A DNA stretch of 24,718 nucleotides. It comes from HIMB59 sp038124765 (GTDB lineage Bacteria; Pseudomonadota; Alphaproteobacteria; HIMB59). The position numbers and the translations under genes are program-made. The stretch's first letter is position 1. Each line of letters begins with the position of its first letter. The stretch spans positions 1 to 24,718 of the forward strand of contig JAYPCO010000016.1 in assembly GCA_038124765.1 (NCBI GenBank), given 5' to 3'. This document shows positions 1-7,656 of this stretch, piece after piece. Below the pieces are notes generated by a model. The model had not been told where the DNA came from. It saw only the letters and a list, made by a program, of their open reading frames with translations, and did no database searches.

Positions 1-3
1 CAA

Positions 4-945
4 ATGTTTTTTTTAGATTTTGAGGAAAAATTAGAAAATCTTGATGTAGAAAAAAAATCTTTAATTAGAGCCTCGCAAGAAAGTGGCCTAGATGTTAATT
101 CTAAATTAAAAGCCATTGAAGAAAAAGAAATCTTAGAGCTAAAAAAAATATATTCTAATCTCTCCCCTTGGCAAATTGTAAAAATTGCAAGACACCCAAA
201 TCGACCCAAGACTCGTGATTATATAAATAATATATTTACTGACTTTACATCATTATACGGAGATAGGCTTTACTCAGAAGATAGCGCTATCGTTTCGGGT
301 TTTGCTTTTTTAGATAATTTTCCTGTGCTTGTGCTTGGGACTGAAAAAGGGCATGACATGAATACTCGTATTCAACATAACTTTGGAATGGCAAAACCTG
401 AGGGTTATCGAAAATCTCAAAGAATTATGAAATTAGCTTCTAAGCTTAATTTGCCATTGATATGTTTTATTGATACCTCTGGAGCCTACCCTGGTAAAGA
501 TGCCGAGGAAAGAGGCCAGGCTGAGGCAATTGCTCAATCTATGAAGGTTGCATTGAATTGTGAAACTCCCTGTATATCTGTTGTAATAGGTGAGGGGGGG
601 TCTGGAGGAGCGATAGCACTTGCAACCAGTGATAAGGTTCTCATGTTAAGTAATTCAATTTATTCAGTTATCTCACCAGAGGGGTGCTCATCAATCTTAT
701 GGAAATCCGCAGAATACGCTGAAACAGCTTCAAACTCTCTTAAAATAACTGCAAAAGATTGTTTTAACTTAAAAATTGTAGATGAAATAATAACCGAACC
801 TATGGGAGGAGCACATAGGGATCACAGTCACATTTCTAAGAAACTAAAAGACTCCTTAATCAAAAACTTAAAAGAATTAAAACAAATAGAAATAAAAACT
901 CTTATAAAAAATCGTAACCAAAGATACTTAAATTATTTGCCTTAA
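4..945 (+). CDS. accA: Acetyl-CoA carboxylase carboxyltransferase subunit alpha
   Basis: This is the alpha half of the cytoplasmic carboxyltransferase that, with AccD, moves the carboxyl group from carboxybiotin to acetyl-CoA to make malonyl-CoA, the committed step of fatty acid synthesis. The 313 residues match the usual AccA length (about 315-320). The N terminus reads MFFLDFEEKLENL, the family's normal opening, so the ATG three bases into the window is very probably the true start. The crotonase-like core is intact: the GTEKGHD stretch near residue 113, FIDTSGAYPG near 157 and GEGGSGGAIAL near 197. Upstream control lies outside the window. The stop codon shares four bases with the stop of convergent secA. 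Confidence 0.97.
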   Translation: MFFLDFEEKLENLDVEKKSLIRASQESGLDVNSKLKAIEEKEILELKKIYSNLSPWQIVKIARHPNRPKTRDYINNIFTDFTSLYGDRLYSEDSAIVSGFAFLDNFPVLVLGTEKGHDMNTRIQHNFGMAKPEGYRKSQRIMKLASKLNLPLICFIDTSGAYPGKDAEERGQAEAIAQSMKVALNCETPCISVVIGEGGSGGAIALATSDKVLMLSNSIYSVISPEGCSSILWKSAEYAETASNSLKITAKDCFNLKIVDEIITEPMGGAHRDHSHISKKLKDSLIKNLKELKQIEIKTLIKNRNQRYLNYLP

Positions 946-3410
946 TTTAATCCGTGGCATTGTTTGAATTTCTTGCCTGAACCGCAAGGGCAGGGGTCGT
1001 TTCTTCCTATTTTTTTATTATCTATTTCCTCGAGAGAATTTGTTTCAGTAGTTTTATCATTATTTTTAACCTTTAGGTTGTTGAGAACTAAAACTAATTG
1101 CTTTTGAATTTCATAAATTAAGTTATTAAAAGCAGAAAATGAAGCCTTTCTAAACTCATTCACAGGATCCTTACCACCATAGCCGCTTAAACTTACAGAC
1201 ATTCTAATATTATTTAATTCTTGTAAATGATTATGCCAATTTTTGTCCAAAATACTAAGTGCTATTTGTTTTAAAATCAGTAAATAAATCTGTTTGTGCT
1301 CTTCAAAATTACTATTTCTAAACTCATTAAATTTATCTAAATAATATTCTTTTTCTTTAATCTGATCTTTTTCACTAAAGCTTATTAAGTTTGTAAAGTT
1401 AATTATTTCTTTCTCGTCTTCTTCATATAAATTATTAAAAAATTCTTCTTCAGTGTCTTTAGTGAATTGTAAGATATCATCCTCAATAATCTCATTGCGT
1501 TTTGAGTAAATAATATTTCTTTGCTTATCTATTATATTATCAAATTCTAATAACTGTTTACGTATATCAAAATTATGTCCTTCAACTCTTTTTTGAGCTC
1601 TTTCAATCGAAGATGTTAGCCATTTATGTTCAATTACCTCACCCTGTTTAAGGCCTAATGTTGAAAGCATAGACTGAAGTTTTTCAGACCCAAAAATTCT
1701 CATTAAATCATCTTCTAAAGAGACAAAAAAAATACTTTCACCTGGATCTCCCTGTCTTCCTGCCCTGCCTCTTAATTGATTATCTATTCTTCTACTTTCA
1801 TGACGTTCGGTACCAATAATAGATAAACCGCCAAGCTCGATTACTTTGGAGTAGTCCTCTTCTTTAAAGTTTTTATCTATTTCAGGATTACCACCTAAAC
1901 GAATATCTGTACCTCTCCCTGCCATATTTGTTGCAACTGTTATTTGAAATGGTTTACCAGCTGATGCAATAATATCAGCTTCATTTTCATGGTTTTTAGC
2001 ATTTAAAACATTATGAGGTAAATTATTTTTAGTTAATAGGTTTGAAATAAAGTTAGATTTTTCTATTGAAGTGGTTCCTACTAACATAGGTTGACCTAAT
2101 AAATGTTTAGCTTTGACTAAGTTGACAACTGCCTCGTATTTTTCATCAGCAGTTTTATAAATTTGATCATTTTTATCAATTCTGATCATTTTTTTATTTG
2201 TTGGTATTTCAATTACATTTAATCCATATATTTCTAAAAATTCTTCTGCTTCTGTAATTGCTGTACCGGTCATTCCTGCAATTTTAGAATATTTTTTAAA
2301 ATAATTTTGAAAAGTTATACTGGCTAAAGTTATACTTTCTGCTTGTATTTTTACATTTTCTTTAGCTTCTAAAGATTGATGAAGACCTTCCCCAAATCGC
2401 CGTCCCTCTGCAAGTCGACCAGAAAACTCATCTATCACAATTATTTGATTATCTTTTACTATGTAGTCCTTATCCCTTTCATATAAAAATCTTGCTTTTA
2501 GTGATTGGTTAATAATCTGATACGCTTCTAAATTTTCACTATCAAATAAACTATTTCCTTTTAGATAGTTTATTTTTTTTAAATTAAATTCAATCTTCTT
2601 TATTCCTGTATCTTTTAGTAAGACATTTTTTCTTTCCTCATTGATTTCCACATCGTCATTTATTAAATCTTCTGTAATTTCATAGCATAGCTTAAAAAGT
2701 TGTATGGGAGTTTTTATAGGACCTGAAATACCTAATGGAGATCTGGATTCATCAATTAAGACTGAATCTGCCTCATCAATAATTGCAATGTCATGCTTTA
2801 ACTGCATTTTGGGCGATTGAACTGATCGTAAGTTATCTCTGAGATAGTCAAAACAAAACTCATTATTATTGCCATAAACTACATCGCAGGAATACGCTTT
2901 AACTTTCTCTTCAAGGTTTTGGTCGTTTTGAATATACGAATTAGTAATGTTTAAATAATCATAAACTGGCGCCATCCAACTTGAGTCTCTTTTAGCAAGG
3001 TAGTCGTTTACTGTGATTAAGTGCACTTTTTTACCCTGAAGGGCATTTAGTGTTACAGGAATTGTGGCAACTAACGTTTTGCCCTCACCAGTTTTCATTT
3101 CAGCCACAAAACCGTGATATAGGGCCAATCCGCCAACTATTTGAGAGTCATAATGGGTCATCCCAATTGAGCGTTTAGATGCCTCTCTAACAATGGCAGT
3201 GATTAGACAAATATTATCTTCAGATATTTCATTTTTATTTAATTCAATATCCTTTTTAATTCCTTCAATTTTATTTAAAAGTTCATCCCTGCTAAGTAAA
3301 GAGACCTCATCTTTTAATTGATTAGTTTTATTTAGATATTTGTTTGAAATTTCGTCAATTAGTTTTAAGTTTTTCTTAGATGCAAAATATTTATTTATTT
3401 TTTCAAACAT
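942..3410 (-). CDS. secA: Preprotein translocase ATPase SecA
   Basis: SecA is the peripheral ATPase motor that pushes unfolded preproteins through SecYEG in the inner membrane. The 822-residue protein has Walker A GEGKT at 108-112 and the DEAD box at 212-215. A helicase-like second nucleotide-binding domain contains MAGRGTDIRLGGNP and QLRGRAGRQGDPG, and the C-terminal zinc-binding SEC-C tail has Cys807, Cys809, Cys818 and His819. It is somewhat shorter than many alphaproteobacterial SecA proteins (around 900 residues) because the linker before the tail is short. It lies 26 bases after the methyltransferase-like gene on the same strand. A -10-like TATAGT at 3425-3430, ending 14 bases before the ATG, could give it its own short-leader transcript. 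No SD is visible. Confidence 0.98.
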   Translation of the reverse strand: MFEKINKYFASKKNLKLIDEISNKYLNKTNQLKDEVSLLSRDELLNKIEGIKKDIELNKNEISEDNICLITAIVREASKRSIGMTHYDSQIVGGLALYHGFVAEMKTGEGKTLVATIPVTLNALQGKKVHLITVNDYLAKRDSSWMAPVYDYLNITNSYIQNDQNLEEKVKAYSCDVVYGNNNEFCFDYLRDNLRSVQSPKMQLKHDIAIIDEADSVLIDESRSPLGISGPIKTPIQLFKLCYEITEDLINDDVEINEERKNVLLKDTGIKKIEFNLKKINYLKGNSLFDSENLEAYQIINQSLKARFLYERDKDYIVKDNQIIVIDEFSGRLAEGRRFGEGLHQSLEAKENVKIQAESITLASITFQNYFKKYSKIAGMTGTAITEAEEFLEIYGLNVIEIPTNKKMIRIDKNDQIYKTADEKYEAVVNLVKAKHLLGQPMLVGTTSIEKSNFISNLLTKNNLPHNVLNAKNHENEADIIASAGKPFQITVATNMAGRGTDIRLGGNPEIDKNFKEEDYSKVIELGGLSIIGTERHESRRIDNQLRGRAGRQGDPGESIFFVSLEDDLMRIFGSEKLQSMLSTLGLKQGEVIEHKWLTSSIERAQKRVEGHNFDIRKQLLEFDNIIDKQRNIIYSKRNEIIEDDILQFTKDTEEEFFNNLYEEDEKEIINFTNLISFSEKDQIKEKEYYLDKFNEFRNSNFEEHKQIYLLILKQIALSILDKNWHNHLQELNNIRMSVSLSGYGGKDPVNEFRKASFSAFNNLIYEIQKQLVLVLNNLKVKNNDKTTETNSLEEIDNKKIGRNDPCPCGSGKKFKQCHGLN

Positions 3411-3436
3411 TTTTTAACGTTTACACTATATTTTTA

Positions 3437-4144
3437 TTATTTCCATGCCGTTAATGTAGCAATTTCTAAATCTAAAGGAATATATTTATGCTTTTCAGTA
3501 AGTTTATTAAAAACCTTTTGAGCGTATATCAAAAAATCTTTTTTGAATGGTATTTTAAAGTCATAAAAATTAGCAGTACCAAAAGATTTAAAATCAGATC
3601 TCAATTTTGAAAATGAGGTGTAATTAACTTCTATTCTATCAATAGTTACAACTATTTCTTTAAACTTATTTTGGTTAAACTTTTCAACAATTGATGGAAC
3701 ATCAATGAAGGGACCAAATCTTTGAAAAGATCCCCCAAATACTTTTTCATCTATGTCGTAAAATATATTCCTAATTATCCTCATTGATTCATTTGTTAAT
3801 AAATTTATGCACAAGAAGCTATTTTCATTTAAAATATTATAAATATTTTCATAGACATGATCAGGGTTATTAATTAGTTCAATTTGAATGGAAAAATTTG
3901 AAATAAGAGCATCATATTTATTACTTAGTTTGTTCAAATCTCCAATCCCGGCAGTCTCTAATTTTTTAATCTTTTTTGATTGAAAATGACAATTTTTATC
4001 TAATGAAAGTGCAATTTTAATTTCATTTAACAATGTATTAAACTTTTCCCCTATTATCTGTTCGCCATTTTTGAAGATAAAGTTTTCATGACTAAAGTAA
4101 TGAAATTTTCTACTTTCATTTAATTTTAAATTAAATTTATTCAT
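3437..4144 (-). CDS. BioC/NDUFAF5-like methyltransferase-fold protein, SAM motif degenerate
   Basis: The C-terminal two thirds match the alphaproteobacterial BioC-like/NDUFAF5-like family. Recognisable pieces are YDALISN near residue 78, FGPFIDV near 143, the segment ending GTANFYDF near 190, IPFKKDFLIYA near 198, and the closing LEIATLTAWK. The human relative NDUFAF5 acts in complex I assembly and hydroxylates an arginine of NDUFS7. At 235 residues it is shorter than the usual 270-300. The N-terminal region where a glycine-rich DxGxGxG SAM-binding loop should lie (about 35-65) shows no such loop; the nearest text is TAGIGDL. It may therefore be a non-methyltransferase or a very divergent enzyme. 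It is divergent from the 103-residue gene across only 23 bases and precedes secA. Confidence 0.75.
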   Translation of the reverse strand: MNKFNLKLNESRKFHYFSHENFIFKNGEQIIGEKFNTLLNEIKIALSLDKNCHFQSKKIKKLETAGIGDLNKLSNKYDALISNFSIQIELINNPDHVYENIYNILNENSFLCINLLTNESMRIIRNIFYDIDEKVFGGSFQRFGPFIDVPSIVEKFNQNKFKEIVVTIDRIEVNYTSFSKLRSDFKSFGTANFYDFKIPFKKDFLIYAQKVFNKLTEKHKYIPLDLEIATLTAWK

Positions 4145-4152
4145 AATGTGTT

Positions 4153-4158
4153 AGTATA
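4153..4158 (-). promoter_or_regulatory. -10-like element of the methyltransferase-like/secA unit
   Basis: On the minus strand this reads TATACT (5 of 6 to consensus) and ends 8 bases before the ATG at 4144. A start site about 7 bases downstream would leave essentially no 5' leader. It overlaps the opposing + strand -10 element. Its -35 would lie inside the neighbouring coding region, and no good -35 match is evident. Confidence 0.4.
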
Positions 4159-4160
4159 TT
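4155..4160 (+). promoter_or_regulatory. -10-like element of the 4168-5264 unit
   Basis: TATATT (5 of 6 to TATAAT) ends 7 bases before the ATG at 4168, implying a leaderless transcript. The -35 position would fall in the first codons of the divergent gene and is poor (TAAATT-like). Four of its six bases are shared with the opposing -10 at 4153-4158. Confidence 0.4.
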
Positions 4161-4167
4161 AGTTATC

Positions 4168-4479
4168 ATGATATCAAGATTTAACTTAGATCAAAAAAGA
4201 CTTAGTTTTTATGAAAATTTAGACGAATTTAATAAGGAGTTTGAAAATACTCACCAATTAAATAATACTGAAGAGCAAACAGTTAACATAACAGCACCAT
4301 CTGTTCTAATAAATAAGGAGAATACACTTAAAATATCTTTAACTAAAAACAATCAAGTATTTGACTACTTGTTATTTACCAATCATAGCATTTCAATTTT
4401 GCCTGATGAGAGCTTGAAAATTCATAAGGCAATTAAAGACCCTTCTAAGTATGAAATCTTTAAACTTAAAAGTGAATGA
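4168..4479 (+). CDS. Hypothetical protein of 103 residues
   Basis: I do not recognise this protein. It has 103 residues, is charged and Asn/Lys-rich, and has no signal peptide, membrane segment, cysteine pair or obvious fold motif. The C-terminal half (TLKISLTKNNQVFDYLLFT, then HSISILP) could be a small beta-rich domain. It occupies the slot that in many alphaproteobacteria holds comF and grxC, between the BioC-like gene and the Nit amidase. It has neither the CPYC of glutaredoxin nor a phosphoribosyltransferase motif, so it is not simply a shortened version of either. Its stop overlaps the start of the amidase gene as ATGA, so the two are probably translationally coupled. The ordered position and coupling support a real gene. 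Confidence 0.65.
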   Translation: MISRFNLDQKRLSFYENLDEFNKEFENTHQLNNTEEQTVNITAPSVLINKENTLKISLTKNNQVFDYLLFTNHSISILPDESLKIHKAIKDPSKYEIFKLKSE

Positions 4480-5264
4480 AAGTATCACTGATTCAGTTAA
4501 CTGTTGGTCCAAATGTAGATTTAAACTTTAAAAAACTACAAGATTTATTAAATCAGTCTATTAAATTTAATCCAGATTTAATACTATTGCCAGAATGTTG
4601 TCTTTTTTTATCGAATAAACAAAAACATTATTTTTCAACTAATGATAGCTATGTAACCTATATTAAAAATTATGCTAAATTGAATAATATTTTTATTCTA
4701 ATCGGATCACTTCCAATTAAGGAGAATGCCCAACCGTATAATCAATCTATTCTTATAGATAATAAGGGCTCTATAGTTTCAAGGTATAATAAAATTCATA
4801 TGTTTGATGTGCTTTTAAAAAACGGAGAAGCTTATCGAGAGAGTGATAGTTATACAGCGGGAAATGATTTGATTATTTCTGATATTCAAGGTTGTAAGGT
4901 AGGTCACACTATTTGTTATGATTTAAGATTTCCAAAGCTATATAGAGCGTTAGCAAAAAAAGGTTCTAAAATAATTGTTGTACCCTCAGCCTTTACACAA
5001 ACAACAGGTAAAGCTCATTGGCATACATTAGTTAGAGCAAGAGCAATCGAAAATGGTGTATTTATATTGGCCCCAAACCAATGGGGAACAAATGAAGAAA
5101 ATAGGTCAACTTATGGGCATAGTTTGGTTGTTAATCCTTGGGGGGAAATAATCGCTGAGGCAGATGATAAGGAAATGGTTCTTAATTGTGAAATAAATCT
5201 AAATGAAGTAGAAACTAGTCAGCAGTCCATACCTGTTTTAAGTCATGATAAAAACTTTGAATAA
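4476..5264 (+). CDS. Nit1-type carbon-nitrogen hydrolase (probable deaminated glutathione amidase)
   Basis: This is a nitrilase-superfamily amidase of the Nit1 branch, whose known members repair deaminated glutathione by hydrolysing its amide. The catalytic triad is visible as Glu40 (LLPE), Lys106 (YNKIHMFDV) and Cys147 (ICYDLRFP); IHMFDV and CYDLRFP are typical of the Nit1 group. The length of 262 residues is near the family norm of about 270-285. The ATG overlaps the upstream stop by four bases (ATGA). In many alphaproteobacteria this gene follows grxC and precedes DUF1178, and the latter relation holds here. Substrate is inferred from family only. Confidence 0.9.
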   Translation: MKVSLIQLTVGPNVDLNFKKLQDLLNQSIKFNPDLILLPECCLFLSNKQKHYFSTNDSYVTYIKNYAKLNNIFILIGSLPIKENAQPYNQSILIDNKGSIVSRYNKIHMFDVLLKNGEAYRESDSYTAGNDLIISDIQGCKVGHTICYDLRFPKLYRALAKKGSKIIVVPSAFTQTTGKAHWHTLVRARAIENGVFILAPNQWGTNEENRSTYGHSLVVNPWGEIIAEADDKEMVLNCEINLNEVETSQQSIPVLSHDKNFE

Positions 5265-5270
5265 TTAATA

Positions 5271-5298
5271 TTGAAATTATAATTTTTGTTATTAAATA
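5271..5298 (+). promoter_or_regulatory. Putative sigma-70 type promoter of the DUF1178 gene
   Basis: TTGAAA at 5271-5276, a 16-base spacer and TAAATA at 5293-5298. The -10 ends 7 bases before the ATG at 5306, so a transcript from here would be leaderless. It lies in the 41-base gap after the amidase gene and has no SD. Confidence 0.4.
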
Positions 5299-5305
5299 AA
5301 CTTAG

Positions 5306-5740
5306 ATGATTAAATTTGATCTAAAATGTGAAAACGAGCATATTTTTGAGGCTAGTTTTGATGATTCTAAATCTTTTGAATCTCAAAAAAAAAGAAAATT
5401 TATTAATTGCCCCTATTGCAACTCATATAAAGTCAATAAATCTGTCATGGCGCCTAATGTTTCTAGTAAATCGAATAGCACAAAAAAAATTAAAAGAGAG
5501 CAAGATAAAATTTTTGCTAGCTATAACAAGCAGCTAGATAAATTGAAATCAGAAGTGGAAAAAAACTTTACTTATGTTGGTAAAAAATTCCCAGAAGAAG
5601 CGCGAAAGATTCATTATGGCGAAAAAAGTGATAAGCCTATATACGGTGAGGCCACTGAAAAAGAGAGTCAAGATTTAATCAAAGAGGGTATTTCGCTAGT
5701 CAAATTACCCTTTGATGTCAAAGATAAGAAAAAAAATTAG
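5306..5740 (+). CDS. DUF1178 family protein
   Basis: A 144-residue DUF1178 protein of unknown function, widespread in alpha- and betaproteobacteria. It opens with the family's zinc-ribbon-like start: MIKFDLKCENEHIFEASF, then CPYC at 35-38, giving Cys8, His12, Cys35 and Cys38 as probable metal ligands. A Lys/Ser-rich linker follows. The conserved C-terminal block VGKKFPEEARKIHYGE, then YGEATEKES, ends with PFDV. It sits directly after the Nit amidase, as in other alphaproteobacteria. Its TAG stop overlaps the convergent ubiG stop by four bases. Confidence 0.9.
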   Translation: MIKFDLKCENEHIFEASFDDSKSFESQKKRKFINCPYCNSYKVNKSVMAPNVSSKSNSTKKIKREQDKIFASYNKQLDKLKSEVEKNFTYVGKKFPEEARKIHYGEKSDKPIYGEATEKESQDLIKEGISLVKLPFDVKDKKKN

Positions 5741-6396
5741 TTTTTTATAGCGCCTATATAATTAACTAAACTAAACTTACTTATACTGAACGTTTTAATA
5801 ATGGGGTTGTATATTAGCCCTGAAATATCGATAATTTTTAAAGAGTTTTTTAAACATAATTTTTGAATTTCATTAGGAGAAATAAACAATTTACTATCAT
5901 GGGTGTTCTTGGGTAGTAGTTTAAAAATATTTTCTGCAATATTAATTGATAAAAATTTTGATATTTTATTATTATTCAGTGTAGAAAAAAATATATATCC
6001 ATTTTTATTTAGAGATTTTTTAATAAGTTTAAAAAGATTGATTTTAACTCTTTGATCCAAGTGCTCGATTACTTCAAATAAAAATATAACATCATATCTC
6101 TTTTTATTTTTGATTAAGAATGATTCTAAATTATTTTTTATTAACTTTAATCTAGAGCTTTGTTCCTTGAAAAAAAAATCTAAGGTGTCAACACCAGTGC
6201 AAAGTTTTGCTATATCCTTATAGTTTGATAGAAATGAACCAGTCCCACAACCCAAATCTAAGATGGTTTTGTTATTTAAATACTCATTTAAATCTAAATT
6301 TTCATTTTTTTTTATCATTTGCGAAATATATTGATGTCTAGCTGGCATCATTTGCTCTAAAGGGTCGTAATATTTATAACTATATTCAGTCATCAT
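5737..6396 (-). CDS. ubiG: Ubiquinone biosynthesis O-methyltransferase UbiG
   Basis: UbiG is a SAM-dependent methyltransferase performing both O-methylation steps of ubiquinone synthesis on the inner face of the membrane. The SAM-binding loop DLGCGTG is at 47-53, followed by the acidic VD at the end of strand 2. The UbiG C-terminal signature is present: LLPKNTHDSKLFISPNEI, GLIYNPI, and SLVNYIGA near the end. At 219 residues it is shorter than the usual 240-250. The loss is in the N-terminal WWDxxGxFxxLHxxNPxRxxYI region, which reads YYDPLEQMMPARHQYI. Start is the first or second of two adjacent ATGs. It is divergent from lysC across 39 bases. Confidence 0.92.
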   Translation of the reverse strand: MMTEYSYKYYDPLEQMMPARHQYISQMIKKNENLDLNEYLNNKTILDLGCGTGSFLSNYKDIAKLCTGVDTLDFFFKEQSSRLKLIKNNLESFLIKNKKRYDVIFLFEVIEHLDQRVKINLFKLIKKSLNKNGYIFFSTLNNNKISKFLSINIAENIFKLLPKNTHDSKLFISPNEIQKLCLKNSLKIIDISGLIYNPIIKTFSISKFSLVNYIGAIKN

Positions 6397-6397
6397 C

Positions 6398-6427
6398 TTT
6401 ACATAATTATACTTATATGTATATTAT
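6398..6427 (+). promoter_or_regulatory. Putative sigma-70 type promoter of lysC
   Basis: TTTACA at 6398-6403, an 18-base spacer and TATTAT at 6422-6427 (each 5 of 6 to consensus). The -10 ends 8 bases before the ATG at 6436, predicting a leaderless or one- to two-base leader mRNA. No SD is present. It interleaves with the opposing ubiG promoter. Confidence 0.5.
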
Positions 6428-6432
6428 CGCAA
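6406..6432 (-). promoter_or_regulatory. Putative sigma-70 type promoter of ubiG
   Basis: On the minus strand a perfect TATAAT (plus-strand 6406-6411) ends 9 bases before the ATG at 6396. A TTGCGA (6427-6432) lies upstream with a short 15-base spacer. The predicted start is within about three bases of the ATG, giving an almost leaderless message. Confidence 0.5.
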
Positions 6433-6435
6433 CTT

Positions 6436-7653
6436 ATGAAAGTTAAGGTTTTAAAATTTGGCGGTACTTCTGTAGGAAGTATTGAGGCAATTAAAAGATC
6501 AGCTTCAATTATTTCAACATGGTCAAAAAAAAATAAAGTAATAGCGGTCCTTTCGGCTATGTCTGGAGAGACTGATAGATTGATAAATTTAACAAAGCAG
6601 CTATCAAAAAACCCCAATCCATCTGATTATGATAATGCCATATCAACTGGTGAAAATGTATCCTGTGCTTTGATGTCAATTTACTTAAATGGAATTAAGA
6701 TTAAATCAAAATCACTTCAAAGTTGGCAAATACCCATAATAACTTCTAATGAACATATGAAGTCGAGAATACTTAAAATTGATAGTGAATACTTATTAGG
6801 TGAATTAAAAGAATTGGATGTATTGTTAGTACCTGGTTTTCAAGGGATAAATACTAAAAATCAACTTACAACATTAGGAAGAGGTGGTTCAGATACGAGC
6901 GCAGTTGCCGTTGCAGCTGCAATTAATGCAGAATGTATTATATATACTGATGTTGATGGTGTTTACACAACCGATCCAAATTTAGTTCCATCTGCAAGAA
7001 AAATTGATCAAATCTCTTATGAAGAAATGCTTGAATTAGCTTCGCAAGGCGCTAAAGTTCTTCAAACTCGGTCAGTAGAACTAGCAATGAGAAAAAAAAC
7101 GAAATTAAGTGTAAGATCCTCTATGGAGCCAAAAAAAACTGGTACTATTGTTACAGAAGAAAATAGTGCATTAGAAAATAATACAGTTAGCGGTATTGCC
7201 TATTCAAAGGACGAAGCCAAAATTACTCTTTCAAGAGTATTAGATAAGCCAGGTGTTTCATCAAAAATTTTCGGACCACTAGCTAAAGGGAATATCAATG
7301 TAGATATGATACTGCAGAATGTCTCTCAAGATGGAAAGTATGCAAACTTGTCTTTTACACTTCCAAGAGGAGATTTAGATAAAGCTCTAAAAATTTTAAA
7401 AAAAGAAAAACCAACTATTGGCTACAAAAGAATTCAATCTTCTAATACTATTTCTAAAGTCTCTGTCGTTGGGGTTGGAATGCGCTCACACGCGGGCGTT
7501 GCACAAACACTTTTTGATACCCTTGGAAAGAATAAAATAAATATTCAAGTTATTACTACTTCTGAAATTAAGATTAGCATTCTAATTGATGAACAGTTTA
7601 CGGATCTCGCTGTCCAAAAACTGCATGAAGCATACAAACTTCATAAAAAATAA
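6436..7653 (+). CDS. lysC: Aspartate kinase
   Basis: Aspartokinase phosphorylates aspartate in the first step of lysine, threonine and methionine synthesis. The 405-residue monofunctional enzyme has the kinase start KFGGTSVGS at 7-15, GRGGSDTSA at 148-156 and the aspartate-site region YTDVDGVYTTDP at 170-181. The C terminus (from about 265) carries the tandem ACT regulatory domains used for feedback inhibition by end products. In alphaproteobacteria lysC commonly follows ubiG; here they are divergent. The predicted promoter abuts the start codon. Three bases separate its stop from the TTG start of the RodZ-like gene, so it probably leads the long downstream operon. Confidence 0.96.
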   Translation: MKVKVLKFGGTSVGSIEAIKRSASIISTWSKKNKVIAVLSAMSGETDRLINLTKQLSKNPNPSDYDNAISTGENVSCALMSIYLNGIKIKSKSLQSWQIPIITSNEHMKSRILKIDSEYLLGELKELDVLLVPGFQGINTKNQLTTLGRGGSDTSAVAVAAAINAECIIYTDVDGVYTTDPNLVPSARKIDQISYEEMLELASQGAKVLQTRSVELAMRKKTKLSVRSSMEPKKTGTIVTEENSALENNTVSGIAYSKDEAKITLSRVLDKPGVSSKIFGPLAKGNINVDMILQNVSQDGKYANLSFTLPRGDLDKALKILKKEKPTIGYKRIQSSNTISKVSVVGVGMRSHAGVAQTLFDTLGKNKINIQVITTSEIKISILIDEQFTDLAVQKLHEAYKLHKK

Positions 7654-7656
7654 CTA

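Noticed and set aside
5328..5537. A second 69-codon frame within DUF1178
   Set aside because: It lies out of frame inside a well-supported gene and shows no family resemblance.
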